64,000 nucleotides of DNA from Neobacillus notoginsengisoli (GCF_003515685.1 NZ_QWEG01000008.1:124001-188000); one strand, 5' to 3'. Numbered from the stretch's first letter, positions 17,604 through 26,382 are shown. The notes: a model not told the origin generated them from the sequence alone. Numbers and translations are program-made.

Positions 17604-18302
17604 ATGGAATCGAGACAAGCTGCTAGCTGCAGCCATCTTACACATAAAGCGTGCGTTTCGCTCGTGCCGATCTTCAACCATTTGGAGGAGGCGCAAATGA
17701 ACGAAATCATGGAGGTGGCGCGTTCGCTTTCGTTCAAAAAAGGGGAGCTGATTTATCAGGCGGGTGACACGTCTGATTCGCTTTACATCGTCAGCAAGGG
17801 GAAAATCAGGATTTATCGGCTGTCGGAGTCGGGCCGAGAGCAGCTTTTGCGAATCCTTTATACGGGTGAATTCACAGGCGAGCTTGCGTTGTTCAGCGAA
17901 TCGGTCCACGAATCGTTTGCCGAAGCGATGGAGGAAACGCAGGTTTGCCTGATCAGGCGCCAGGATTTGCAGGCGTTTTTGCTGAAATACCCAACGATTT
18001 CATTGCGGATTCTTGGGGAATTCTCGAGCCGGCTCGCACAGTCGGAGAAGCAGAGCGCCCGGTTCGCAACCGAAAAAGTGGAGACGCGGATTGCGCTGTT
18101 CCTCGCGGAGTGTTTGGAATCGGACGGAACCTCTCAGGAAATCGTCCTGCCGATGAGCAAAAAAGACCTCGCTTCGTATCTCGGGACGACCCCCGAAACA
18201 ATTTCCCGCAAACTCGGCGACCTCGAAGACGCCGGTTTGATACGGCAGAAACCGCGCCGGCAAATAGAAATCGTGGATTTGGATGGGCTGCTGCTGGTGT
18301 GA
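17604..18302 (+). CDS. Crp/Fnr-family transcription regulator with N-terminal Cys/His cluster
   Basis: 232 residues. The cyclic-nucleotide-binding-like beta roll spans about 25-140 (GELIYQAGDTSDSLYIVSKGKIRIY, GEFTGELALF), followed by a helical dimerisation segment and a Crp-type winged helix (KKDLASYLGTTPETISRKLGDLEDAGLI). Before the beta roll is C9-S-H-L-T-H-K-A-C17, a cluster of two Cys and two His that could hold a metal or iron-sulfur cluster, as the N-terminal cysteines do in Fnr and FLP proteins. Position directly behind the metal ATPase suggests it controls that gene or responds to related stress. The start at 17604 follows GGAGG by 8 bases. Confidence 0.85.
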   Translation: MESRQAASCSHLTHKACVSLVPIFNHLEEAQMNEIMEVARSLSFKKGELIYQAGDTSDSLYIVSKGKIRIYRLSESGREQLLRILYTGEFTGELALFSESVHESFAEAMEETQVCLIRRQDLQAFLLKYPTISLRILGEFSSRLAQSEKQSARFATEKVETRIALFLAECLESDGTSQEIVLPMSKKDLASYLGTTPETISRKLGDLEDAGLIRQKPRRQIEIVDLDGLLLV

Positions 18303-18312
18303 GAAGGATTTT

Positions 18313-18366
18313 AGTGCCTGGCACCATGGTGGGACGAAGAATGTCCCGCCATGGTGCCAGGCACTT
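18313..18366. repeat. REP-2 palindromic repeat (copy 2), probable terminator
   Basis: GTGCCTGGCACCATGGTGGGAC faces GTCCCGCCATGGTGCCAGGCAC; a nearly perfect hairpin followed by TTTTG, ten bases after the regulator stop codon. Confidence 0.85.
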
Positions 18367-18381
18367 TTGTGGAAAGTGAAA

Positions 18382-18409
18382 AAGGCATTCCGTAGCAGCG
18401 GAATGCCTT
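18382..18409 (+). terminator. Hairpin AAGGCATTCC/GGAATGCCTT
   Basis: Perfect 10-bp stem around GTAGCAGC, followed by AGGTTTTAT. May act as a second stop for the upstream gene. Confidence 0.6.
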
Positions 18410-18437
18410 AGGTTTTATATAGCCGGCTTTTGTTAAC

Positions 18438-18660
18438 GAACTGCCAGTCAAGGCGAATTGGTGCATGGTGAAGTGGAGGGGTAACTCCGCCGAAGGGGAG
18501 ACGACGATAACGGGTTTTTTAAGTGAATGAACTGTCAGCCAAGGCGAATCAGTGAACAGGAAGTGGAAGCGATAACTCCGCCGCTGAGAAGACAACGATA
18601 ATATGTTTCTTAGTGAATGAACTGCCAAACACGAGGAATCGGTGAGTAGACGGAAGGGGA
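18438..18660. repeat. 90-bp direct repeat, about 2.4 copies
   Basis: GAACTGCCAGTCAAGGCGAAT (18438), GAACTGTCAGCCAAGGCGAAT (18529) and GAACTGCCAAACACGAGGAAT (18619) open successive units of 91 and 90 bases that share ATAACTCCGCCG and GACAACGATAA-like blocks. No frame with a ribosome binding site covers it. Confidence 0.75.
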
Positions 18661-19314
18661 CTGGTCCTGCAAGAGAGAGGGAGGTGCTAGCAGTTTGCTA
18701 GATTTATCCGTAATATTTGTGGCGATAGCCGGACTTATTTCCGGTTTATCCGGAAATGACCCCATTTGAACTATTTCGCCTCCCGAATGAAGCGCTAGAA
18801 CCGTCCCGCTGCTTATTTCGCCTCCCAAATGAAGCAGTAGAACCGTCCCCTGCCTCACTTTTAGGCAAAAAACTAAAAAAACAAAAACCCAAAACCAAAA
18901 ACCAAAACTCAAAAAAGGCAAAAAAAAGTGGGCCCTGCGTCGCAGGCGCCCATATTATTAAAGGGAGGTTAATTAAGGGTAAAGCTAGATTGTTCAAACA
19001 TGTGAAACTGGGTGAAACATTTGCAATTTAAGTTGCGTATTAGAGAATTCTGATTTGCCTTTTAGGTTCATTTGCTTTGTGCGCCACGGCCCCACCATGT
19101 GCATTCGGCGTATGTTCCTTTTGGCAATTCAGGATTGTATTCCTGAATTCTGAAGCTTGGTGAGTTTTTGTGCTCCCTTGCTACATCTTTATAATAGAAA
19201 ATCGGAATGTAGAAGGTATGAAGAAGTTATGTGGTTTTTGTGAAGATGAAAATTGTTCAAATTTGGTTGGCGGTTAAAATGATATGATGGAAGTGTGGAA
19301 GGAGTGTACAGTTT
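18661..19314. other. Gap before the two-component system: repeats only
   Basis: Holds two half REP-1 elements (next entry), an A-rich stretch with AAAACCAAAA words (18862-18925), and AT-rich DNA. A 24-codon hydrophobic frame (TTG at about 18692, behind GGGAGG, ending at about 18769) could be a peptide but is too weak to call. No other gene is seen. Confidence 0.6.
18775..18860. repeat. REP-1 half elements in tandem (copy 5)
   Basis: Two successive right halves, TTTCGCCTCCCGAATGAAGC...GAACCGTCCC and TTTCGCCTCCCAAATGAAGC...GAACCGTCCCC. Confidence 0.75.
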
Positions 19315-20028
19315 ATGGTGAAAATTTTGTTAGTCGATGATGAAAAAATGATTATAGAAGTGCTTGAGGCGTACCTCGTACGTGAAGGGTATGCGATTGA
19401 AACAGCTGATAACGGGATTGACGCGCTGAAGAAGGCGCGCACCGAAAATCCCGATTTAATCATATTGGATTTAATGCTGCCGGACATTTCCGGTGAAGAA
19501 GTGTGCAGGCTTGTGAGGAAGGAATCGGAAGTGCCGATCCTCATGCTGACGGCAAAATCTGGTGAGGACGACAAAATCAACGGAATTGTGATGGGGGCGG
19601 ATGATTATGTGACCAAGCCGTTCTCGCCGCGTGAAGTTGTCGTCCGGGTCCAAGCCATTTTGCGCCGGGTAAAGAAGACCATCGATAATCCAGACAGGCT
19701 CGAATTCGAGGGCGGTCTTGCGATAGATACCGAGAAAAAAGAAGTGACGATGAATGGGGAGCTGATCAGCCTGACCCCGATTGAGTACAAGCTCCTGACG
19801 AATATGGCCGAAAACCCCGGCCGCGTCTACAGCAGGATGGACCTGCTCGAGAAAATCCAGGACGAAGGCATGTTTTACGAAGGCTACGAGCGCAGCGTCG
19901 ACACGCATATTAAAAATCTGCGCAAAAAAATCGAGGCCGATTCGAGGCAGCCTCAATTCGTTGTAACTGTTTTCGGTATGGGCTATAAATTCGGGGGTAT
20001 GCCGCATGCTTCAAACGCTAAGGGCTAA
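19315..20028 (+). CDS. OmpR/PhoB-family response regulator
   Basis: 237-residue DNA-binding response regulator. The receiver domain has the acidic pair DD (8-9), phosphoacceptor Asp52 (LILDLMLP), and Lys at about 104 in VTKPFSPREV. The C-terminal winged helix (about 135-228) shows LTPIEYKLL, SVDTHIKNLRKKIE and VFGMGYKF. It overlaps the sensor kinase gene by 23 bases, so the two are translated together. No target genes are evident nearby; the pair stands alone, so its stimulus is unknown. Confidence 0.93.
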   Translation: MVKILLVDDEKMIIEVLEAYLVREGYAIETADNGIDALKKARTENPDLIILDLMLPDISGEEVCRLVRKESEVPILMLTAKSGEDDKINGIVMGADDYVTKPFSPREVVVRVQAILRRVKKTIDNPDRLEFEGGLAIDTEKKEVTMNGELISLTPIEYKLLTNMAENPGRVYSRMDLLEKIQDEGMFYEGYERSVDTHIKNLRKKIEADSRQPQFVVTVFGMGYKFGGMPHASNAKG

Positions 20029-21379
20029 GCTTCTTTTTTACATCCTCCTCGTTTCCATGATCGGAATCGTGCTCGTCAGCCTATTTATCCAGTGGGGGTT
20101 TGACAAGAGCTTCAACAAATACCTTGAGCTGAACCGCGAGCATAAAATCGAGCGGGTCGTCAGCCAAGTAAAGGCGAAATACAAGCAGGAAGGCATTTAT
20201 AGCGATTATACCATTTTAAGTTTGATGCATGAATATGCGCTGTCTGAGCAGCTATATTTTCATATTGAAGATGAAGCAGGCCGGACGCGCTTCAACACCG
20301 TTCAGCTCCGTGATGTGATGAACCGCGTTGGGGTGATCGTTCCGGAGAGTAGGGACGAATGGCAATCCAAGTCGTATGATTTAATAGATGACGGTCACTA
20401 TTTTGGCAAAATCACCGCCATTTACCCGCAGGGATTCATTAAGGAAGAGTCTACTTTTTTGCAAACAATCCAGGTGTATATTTACGGGGCGGTTGCCCTG
20501 ACAGTCATCATAGCAATATTGTTTTCTATGATTTTTTCAAAAACGCTGACGTCCGGGCTGAAGAAGCTCCAGTTCGCCGCCAACGAGCTGCAAAACCACA
20601 ATCTTGGGATCCGCATCCCGCTGAGAGGCCTGCCCGACGAAGTGAAGCAGCTGGCGATTTCGTTTAACAGCCTAGCCGAATCGCTTTCAAAAGAAGAAAT
20701 GCTCCGCAAGCAATTCACCGGCGACCTCGCGCACGAATTAAGGACGCCGCTCGCCACACTGCGCAGCCAAATTGAAGCATTCCAGGACGGCGTGTGGGAA
20801 CCGACACCGCAACGACTCGAAGCAAGCCATGCTGAATTGATGCGTCTTGTCCGCCTTGTCAACGAGCTTGAGAAACTGCTCGCCGCGGAAAACCCGCAAA
20901 TTCATTTGGAGATGACCCGGCTCGAGGCAGGTGCAATTTTGTCATCGTTATGGGAAATGTTCGTCCCGGCCTTTACGCGTAAAGGCGTTAAGTTGAACCA
21001 CAGCCTGCCGGATAAAGAGGAATGGTTTATCGGCGACAAGGACAAGGTCATGCAAATCCTTTCCAACGTCATCAACAACGCGCTAAAATATACGCCGGAA
21101 GGGAAAGAGGTCACCATTTCTGTCACCGGCGTGAACGAATACTCAGTCGGTTTCATCATCCGCGACCAAGGCGCCGGCATGGCCGAAGACGACATCCCGC
21201 ACATCTTCGAACGCTTCTACCGCGGCGACAAATCCCGTGACCGCAAAACCGGCGGCGCCGGCATCGGCCTATCCATCGTCAAAGCGCTCATGGACGCCCA
21301 CAAAGGCAGCATCCAAGTCACAAGCAAATTGAACAAAGGCACCGCGTTCACGCTTTGGTTTCCGAGGGAGGAAGAGTGA
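20006..21379 (+). CDS. Sensor histidine kinase
   Basis: 457 residues. Membrane helices at about 12-32 and 155-180 enclose an extracytoplasmic sensor region of about 120 residues. A HAMP linker follows, then the H-box FTGDLAHELRTPLATL with phosphorylatable His243, N-box NVINNALKYTPEG, and the G1/G2 boxes IRDQGAGM and GGAGIGLSIVK. It phosphorylates the regulator encoded just upstream. The domain order is that of BaeS/WalK-like class I kinases. The sensor part shows no recognisable ligand domain. Confidence 0.92.
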   Translation: MLQTLRAKLLFYILLVSMIGIVLVSLFIQWGFDKSFNKYLELNREHKIERVVSQVKAKYKQEGIYSDYTILSLMHEYALSEQLYFHIEDEAGRTRFNTVQLRDVMNRVGVIVPESRDEWQSKSYDLIDDGHYFGKITAIYPQGFIKEESTFLQTIQVYIYGAVALTVIIAILFSMIFSKTLTSGLKKLQFAANELQNHNLGIRIPLRGLPDEVKQLAISFNSLAESLSKEEMLRKQFTGDLAHELRTPLATLRSQIEAFQDGVWEPTPQRLEASHAELMRLVRLVNELEKLLAAENPQIHLEMTRLEAGAILSSLWEMFVPAFTRKGVKLNHSLPDKEEWFIGDKDKVMQILSNVINNALKYTPEGKEVTISVTGVNEYSVGFIIRDQGAGMAEDDIPHIFERFYRGDKSRDRKTGGAGIGLSIVKALMDAHKGSIQVTSKLNKGTAFTLWFPREEE

Positions 21380-21403
21380 CGGGCGCGTGCGGATTAAGGA
21401 TGA

Positions 21404-21435
21404 AGTCACTCCGGAATTGGAGTGGCTTTTATGCT
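21404..21435 (+). terminator. Terminator of the two-component operon
   Basis: GTCACTCC and GGAGTGGC pair around GGAATT, followed by TTTTATG. Confidence 0.65.
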
Positions 21436-21489
21436 GTTTTCAGTATCTCCTCAGAAATCCAATCTGCCTCTAATATGATTTTGATTGAA

Positions 21490-21665
21490 GAGAAGGATTC
21501 CCAACGACCGCAACAGTAAAAAATAAACTCTGCGGTCGAAGAGGAGCGTTGTCAACGACCGCACCAGTAAAAAAAATAGTTCTGCGGTCGAAGAGGAGCG
21601 TTCTCAACGACTGCAACAGTAAAAAAACAGTGCTGCGGTCGAAGAGGAACGTTCTTTACTCCTGC
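21490..21665. repeat. 51/52-bp repeat array, three units
   Basis: Three units with arms CGACCGCA and TGCGGTCG around CAGTAAAAAA-type loops, each closed by AAGAGGAGCGTT. Same family as the array at 10169-10640, but AATAGG is replaced by AAGAGG and the loop differs. The rest of this gap up to 21738 holds nothing recognisable. Confidence 0.85.
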
Positions 21666-21738
21666 ACTCGCAAAGTAGGATTTATAACGACGAATAAATG
21701 AATCATCCCTAGTCAATTGGAACAGAACTCCAACCAAT

Positions 21739-22650
21739 TTATTCAAAATAAGTCCATCGGTTGCTATTAAACTTCTTAAAATTCCTCTCAAGTATCCCAT
21801 GCACCCACTTTCCGGACACTATCCCCCCACACCACTCATAGATCCTGCTCGTGGTGAGTTTCTCACTAGGAAAAAGCCGCTTGAATTCAAAAACGGTGCG
21901 AAGAACGGCTGACTCCACTTTTTCTTCAAAGCCGCAAACCGTACAACCGAGCTTCTTCCCCGACAGCACCACAGAAAATGCTTGGCACTTCATACAATTC
22001 ATGCCAGGTTTTATGTCTTCATAACAATAACGCGGTAATTGAGTATAAGGTGATTCTAAATAGTTTTGGGCACTTTGCGCTACCAATTTATCAGCGAGGG
22101 CTTTAAGTTTGCCGTTCATTCGATAAGGCGCCGTATTTAGTTTTTGCATATGCCTGTTAATCTGGGTTGGAAAAAGAATTGGAAGATCAAGAGGAGCTTG
22201 GTATAAGTAGAAATCGGGGTTGATGAAAACGACGCGACCTTCGATGGGGAGATTGAATCCTAAGCTGGCAAACAGCTGGCGGAGCAGAGACTCGGAGCGA
22301 GTTAGCTGATTGATTGGATTTTCAACCTCAGTTTTGGAAAGGAAATAAAATTTCTTGTCCTCGTAAAAATAATCGCCTGTAAAATTCTTCACTTCAAACT
22401 GGTGAACCCTTTCCGCAATGAGTAACGAATCAATCTGGAATGTTTTATTATTAAACTTCAGCAGTAAATCATTCAGCACAAGGCACTCGCATTCTAACTT
22501 TTCCGTGTACGCATCGAACATCACCTCTCCGTCATAGCCCTTCTTCTTGTTTAAATAGTACTGCCGCTTTCCGCTGTCCAGCGCCATACGCGCATTCAAC
22601 GAGCCAAGCGTGAGCAGCTCATGATCTTCAGTCCGCGGTTTAAATAGCAT
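21739..22650 (-). CDS. NERD-domain protein with zinc-ribbon-like region
   Basis: 303 residues. The N-terminal half (about 10-180) resembles the nuclease-related NERD domain: LGSLNARMALDSGKRQYYL, a conserved KKGYDGEVMFD, and the core Asp/Glu-x-Lys of QIDSLLIAERVHQFEVKNF. The C-terminal part has two CxxC pairs (NCMKCQAF and GCTVCGF), then a helical segment with EKLTTSRIYEWCGG that may bind DNA. NERD proteins are often suspected of nucleic acid processing, but no specific role is known here. I set the start at 22650 (AAAGG upstream); a longer frame to 22737 looks non-coding. Confidence 0.75.
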   Translation of the reverse strand: MLFKPRTEDHELLTLGSLNARMALDSGKRQYYLNKKKGYDGEVMFDAYTEKLECECLVLNDLLLKFNNKTFQIDSLLIAERVHQFEVKNFTGDYFYEDKKFYFLSKTEVENPINQLTRSESLLRQLFASLGFNLPIEGRVVFINPDFYLYQAPLDLPILFPTQINRHMQKLNTAPYRMNGKLKALADKLVAQSAQNYLESPYTQLPRYCYEDIKPGMNCMKCQAFSVVLSGKKLGCTVCGFEEKVESAVLRTVFEFKRLFPSEKLTTSRIYEWCGGIVSGKWVHGILERNFKKFNSNRWTYFE

Positions 22651-22907
22651 AAGCCACAACCTTTCTCTTTTGGCAAAATAAAAATCAAAGTCGAAATAAA
22701 TAAGGAACTCCATACCTTTTTGCAAAATAAAAACCAAGGCTCGAAACGATGACTGGCAACACCTCCGTCTTTTTTGCGAAAAAACATCCCTGCCTCACCA
22801 GTATACCTCACCCCACATCCTGGCAACTTCCCCGAATCCATCCGCCACAAAACGTTCAAATCCCCAAATCACAGAGGCTATGTTTCCAGCACTCCCCAAT
22901 CAGAAGA

Positions 22908-22938
22908 GCCCCTTTCGCAGAAAGGAGCTCTTTTACGG
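22908..22938 (-). terminator. Terminator of the nucleoside-salvage operon
   Basis: AAGAGCCCCTTTC and GAAAGGAGCTCTT pair around GCA; on the minus strand, the direction of the operon, the stem is followed by CTTCTGATTGG, and on the plus strand by TTACG. Confidence 0.6.
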
Positions 22939-22955
22939 GGTAGGCCGATATCATC

Positions 22956-23855
22956 CTACTCTCGCTGAACTTTCATTTTCGTGTTCCATAATTGCTTGAT
23001 GGGCGACACAGAAATCCCGAAGAGAATGAGCAGGACACCAAGCCATTGAATCATTGAGACATATTCCTTCAATATAATAATGGAAGCAATGATGGCCGTG
23101 GGAAGCTCGGCACCTCCGAGAATCGTTGCCAGTCCTGAACCGGTTTTAGGTGACCCGATCGCAAAAAAGATGACGGGGATCGCCACTCCAAGCAAGCCTA
23201 GTAAAATACCATATTTCCATAATCCTTCAGACATGGACCCATTATATAAGAATGAAGGAGAAAAGCAGATCATCAACAATAACATCGCGCCTGTCGTCAT
23301 GCTTAGTCCTCTTATGAGAAATGGGGCATCCGCTTCGACTCTGCCACTGCTAAAAATAAAGAAAGAAAATGTTACCGCGGACAATAGCCCGAAAATCGTT
23401 CCCTTCAGATTAAGTGCCGCATAACTGCTGCCGACCATGCCGCTCGCCAAAAATGTACCGATTAACAGAATGGCCACTGACACAATTTTTTCTCTGCTCG
23501 GAAAACGTTTATCGGCGATGCTTTCGAATAAAATTCCAATCCAGGTAAATTGAAATAAAAGGACAATTGCAATGGACGCCGGGATCATCTTCAGGGATAT
23601 TCCGTAAAAAATCCCTGTAAAACTGGAACTTGTCCCGGCAAGGATCAAGATGACAACCTTCTTTAACGGGATTCGCTTTCTGGAAAACAGCAGGTTTAAG
23701 ACGAGAAGCATTGCCCAGCCAAAAAAATATTGACTGCTGATCACTTCACCCACGGTAAAGCCGTCAATATAAGCAAGCTTGATGATGGCAGCAATCAAAC
23801 CGTAACTGCATGCACCTAAAAAAACAAGTAGAGAATAGTGGTACGTTTTAAGCAT
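22956..23855 (-). CDS. EamA-family (DMT) transporter
   Basis: 299-residue membrane protein with ten predicted helices in two EamA repeats, typical of drug/metabolite exporters (SSQYFFGWAMLLVLNLLF; second half GLLSAVTFSFFIFSSGRVE...LGGAELPTAIIASIIILKE). It is the last gene behind the nucleoside hydrolase, so it may export a nucleobase or nucleoside; that is inference from position only. The ATG at 23855 has GGGGAG 8 bases upstream; an earlier frame start at 23894 lacks this. Confidence 0.82.
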   Translation of the reverse strand: MLKTYHYSLLVFLGACSYGLIAAIIKLAYIDGFTVGEVISSQYFFGWAMLLVLNLLFSRKRIPLKKVVILILAGTSSSFTGIFYGISLKMIPASIAIVLLFQFTWIGILFESIADKRFPSREKIVSVAILLIGTFLASGMVGSSYAALNLKGTIFGLLSAVTFSFFIFSSGRVEADAPFLIRGLSMTTGAMLLLMICFSPSFLYNGSMSEGLWKYGILLGLLGVAIPVIFFAIGSPKTGSGLATILGGAELPTAIIASIIILKEYVSMIQWLGVLLILFGISVSPIKQLWNTKMKVQRE

Positions 23856-23935
23856 ATGAGCAACTCCCCAGTTCGTACAATAAGCAAGACCCACCCTTTT
23901 TATCAGAAATCAAAAAGAGTGGGTGAATGGAAAAA

Positions 23936-24868
23936 TTATTTTTTCAAGCAGTCGAGAAACATCTTCAGAAACCTTTCATGGTCTACATCTGTACAGATGT
24001 TTACATTTGGTTCTTTCTTTAGGAGACCCCTGAAATCAACGATTGTCTGCCCATAGCTTAAATCGCTTTTTGTCTCCACATCGACATAATACTTTTCTGT
24101 TTTAACAAAACTCTTATCTAAAGCGACCCCAACAGCCAGCGGGTCATGCAGCGCGCAGCCATTTATTCCATACAGGCCGGCGGAAAAATTCCTGTAAATG
24201 CCTGTACTATTTTTGACAAAGTCAAAATACTTCGTGCCTTCGAGTTCATTGATATGTTCTTCCATCAGCATGACTTTCCGCGTCACATCGAGGCTGACCA
24301 AGGTCATCTCCAATCCTGAATGAAAGACGATTTTGGCGGATTCCGGGTCAGCAAAAATATTGAATTCGGATGTCGGCAGCGTATTTCCCCTGCCCGCTGA
24401 TTCAACGATACCCCCCATGATCACGACATCCTTTACCCATTCAGCCAATCGCGGCTCTTTTCGGATCGCTAAAGCGAGATTGGTGAGCGGGCCTACCATA
24501 ATGAGTGTCAGTTCGCCTTTATGCTTTTTCGCTTGCTCAATGATAAAGTCAGCAGCAAAGACCTCATTTTCAGGGATCTCCATATCAATATGATCAAGCG
24601 CGCCGCCAATTCCATCTTCCCCGTGAACACGGAACTCGTGGAACGGCTCTCTTAGGAGCGGACGGGAAGCACCTTTATATACAGTAATTTTATCATTTAT
24701 CCCGATTAAATTTAACATCCGATTCGTATTGATGGTTACTTGTTCTAATGGGACATTCCCGGACACTGCGGTGATACCGAGGATATCAAGCTGCTCGCTC
24801 TGTACAGCATACAAAATGGCAAGGGCGTCATCCACACCAGTATCCACGTCGATAATGACCTTTTTCAT
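23936..24868 (-). CDS. Ribonucleoside hydrolase (inosine/uridine-preferring family)
   Basis: Splits the N-glycosidic bond of nucleosides to free base and ribose. The 310-residue protein carries the calcium-binding signature DVDTGVDDA (residues 7-15) at its N-terminus, GLEMTLVSLDVT, and the closing HDPLAVGVAL with the metal-ligand Asp. IunH/RihB type. It fits the operon: NupC imports nucleosides, this enzyme releases ribose, RbsK phosphorylates it. A MITE-like insertion separates it from nupC. GGAG precedes the ATG. Confidence 0.93.
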   Translation of the reverse strand: MKKVIIDVDTGVDDALAILYAVQSEQLDILGITAVSGNVPLEQVTINTNRMLNLIGINDKITVYKGASRPLLREPFHEFRVHGEDGIGGALDHIDMEIPENEVFAADFIIEQAKKHKGELTLIMVGPLTNLALAIRKEPRLAEWVKDVVIMGGIVESAGRGNTLPTSEFNIFADPESAKIVFHSGLEMTLVSLDVTRKVMLMEEHINELEGTKYFDFVKNSTGIYRNFSAGLYGINGCALHDPLAVGVALDKSFVKTEKYYVDVETKSDLSYGQTIVDFRGLLKKEPNVNICTDVDHERFLKMFLDCLKK

Positions 24869-24904
24869 ATCAATCTCTCCTTTACACGTTCTTATTTTAG
24901 AAAT

Positions 24905-25083
24905 AGGCTGTGTTTGTTATACGTGGCTGTTGATTTCCACTTCGGGCACCGCTTTCCGCGGGGAGTCAGTGGAGCCTCCTCGGCGCCTGTGGGGTCTCCA
25001 CCTTGCCTCTTCATCCCGCAGGAGTCGGTGCCCTCCGTTCCAATCACCGTAGTTAAAAACCAACATTGTCTTTAACACAGCCT
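24905..25083. mobile_element. 179-bp MITE-like element with 6-bp target duplication
   Basis: Terminal inverted repeats AGGCTGTGTT (24905-24914) and AACACAGCCT (25074-25083) bound a GC-rich centre with further inverted words (TTTCCGCGGGGAG, CTCCTCGGCGCCTGTGGGG). It is flanked on both sides by AGAAAT (24899-24904 and 25084-25089), a perfect duplication of the target. It has no coding capacity. The inner sequence resembles a repeat widely scattered in Bacillaceae genomes. A small piece of it is also present at 5418-5441. Confidence 0.85.
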
Positions 25084-26311
25084 AGAAATAAATCCCCGCA
25101 ATGGCACCGCTCATTAAGTTGGCTAATGAACCTGCAATTAATGCTCTAAAGGCAAGCGACTGAATCACGCGCTTTTGATTAGGAGCCATCGATGACAGCG
25201 CTCCCACCAAAATGCCAATTGAGCCGAGGTTGGCAAAGCCGCATAGTGTAAACGTGATGACCGCTTGAGCCTTCTGGGAGAAATCAGCCATTTGTCCCGC
25301 ATAGGAACTGAAGGCGACGAATTCATTGAAAATCAATTTTTGGCCAATCAAGTTCCCGGCCATGACCGCTTCGCTCCAGGGAATCCCGATAATAAAGGCA
25401 AGCGGGGCAAATACATAACCAAAGATCACTTCCAGGGATAGATTTTCAAGCCCGATCAGGCCGCCAATCCCGCCTAGGATACCATTCGTAAACGCAACCA
25501 AGCCGAGAATCGCTATCAGCATAATCGCAACACCCATGGCAATTTTCGCTCCGTCAAAGGCACCATCCGTAATGACTTCAAGGATGTTTCTTTTCTTGTT
25601 CCCTTCTTCACTTTCAGTTGCCAGTTTTTTAAGATCGATTTCTGTCTTCTGTTCTGTTTCAGGCATTAATATTTTTGCCATGACAAGACCAGCCGGCGCG
25701 GACATGAAACTTGCAGCGATTAAATAATCGATCGATACGCCCATCGCAGCAAGTCCAATCATGACGGCCCCGGACACGGATGCCAGTCCTCCAACCATGA
25801 CCGCAAAAATTTGCGATTTTGTCATATGGGCAAGATAAGGCTTAATGACAAGCGGCGCTTCAGACATCCCGACGAAAATATTGGCGGTTGCCGACATGGA
25901 CTCAGTCTTGCTGACCTTTAAAACTCTCGAAATGAATCCACCGATAATCCGGACGAAAAATTGCATAACTCCCAAATGATATAAAAGCGAAATTAACGCT
26001 GATAAAAAGATGATAATTGCTAAAACCCGGACAGCGAAAACCGAACCGGCCGGCCCCGTCTTGTCAGCAAGACTGCCAAAGACGAAAGCGAGACCAACAT
26101 CGCCATAGTGGATGACTTTGTTCACACCAGCTGAAGCTGTCTGCAATGCCTCCTGGCCTGCTTTGGACTTCAGGACGATAAAGCCGAAAAGAAGCTGTAG
26201 TATAAATCCTAAACCAACAGTACGAAAGTTAATAGCCTTCCTGTTTGCCGATACTAGATAAGCAATTGAAAATATGATTGAACACCCGATTAATCCCCAG
26301 AGAATATTCAA
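25082..26311 (-). CDS. nupC: Nucleoside permease NupC (CNT family)
   Basis: 409-residue concentrative nucleoside transporter, driven by protons or sodium. Family signatures are visible: ANIFVGMSEAPLVIKPYL, GLASVSGAVM, IPWSEAVMAGNLIGQK, and FTLCGFANLGSIGILVGAL. It lies between ribokinase and nucleoside hydrolase genes on the same strand. The stop codon TAG is formed by one base of the gene plus the end of the MITE-like element; without the insertion the same position would read TAA, so the protein is unchanged. Confidence 0.94.
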   Translation of the reverse strand: MNILWGLIGCSIIFSIAYLVSANRKAINFRTVGLGFILQLLFGFIVLKSKAGQEALQTASAGVNKVIHYGDVGLAFVFGSLADKTGPAGSVFAVRVLAIIIFLSALISLLYHLGVMQFFVRIIGGFISRVLKVSKTESMSATANIFVGMSEAPLVIKPYLAHMTKSQIFAVMVGGLASVSGAVMIGLAAMGVSIDYLIAASFMSAPAGLVMAKILMPETEQKTEIDLKKLATESEEGNKKRNILEVITDGAFDGAKIAMGVAIMLIAILGLVAFTNGILGGIGGLIGLENLSLEVIFGYVFAPLAFIIGIPWSEAVMAGNLIGQKLIFNEFVAFSSYAGQMADFSQKAQAVITFTLCGFANLGSIGILVGALSSMAPNQKRVIQSLAFRALIAGSLANLMSGAIAGIYF

Positions 26312-26368
26312 TTTCGTTCACCTCACTGATGTAGTGTATTTTTGTAGTATTTTACGAAAACCAGATAT

Positions 26369-26382
26369 TGCTAACGCTTACA
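26369..26382 (-). promoter_or_regulatory. Possible cre site before nupC
   Basis: TGCTAACGCTTACA matches the CcpA operator consensus TGNAANCGNNNNCA with one mismatch. It lies between rbsK and nupC, about 60 bases before the nupC start, suggesting catabolite repression of the downstream part of the operon. It could also be a site of the operon's own LacI-type regulator. Confidence 0.5.
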
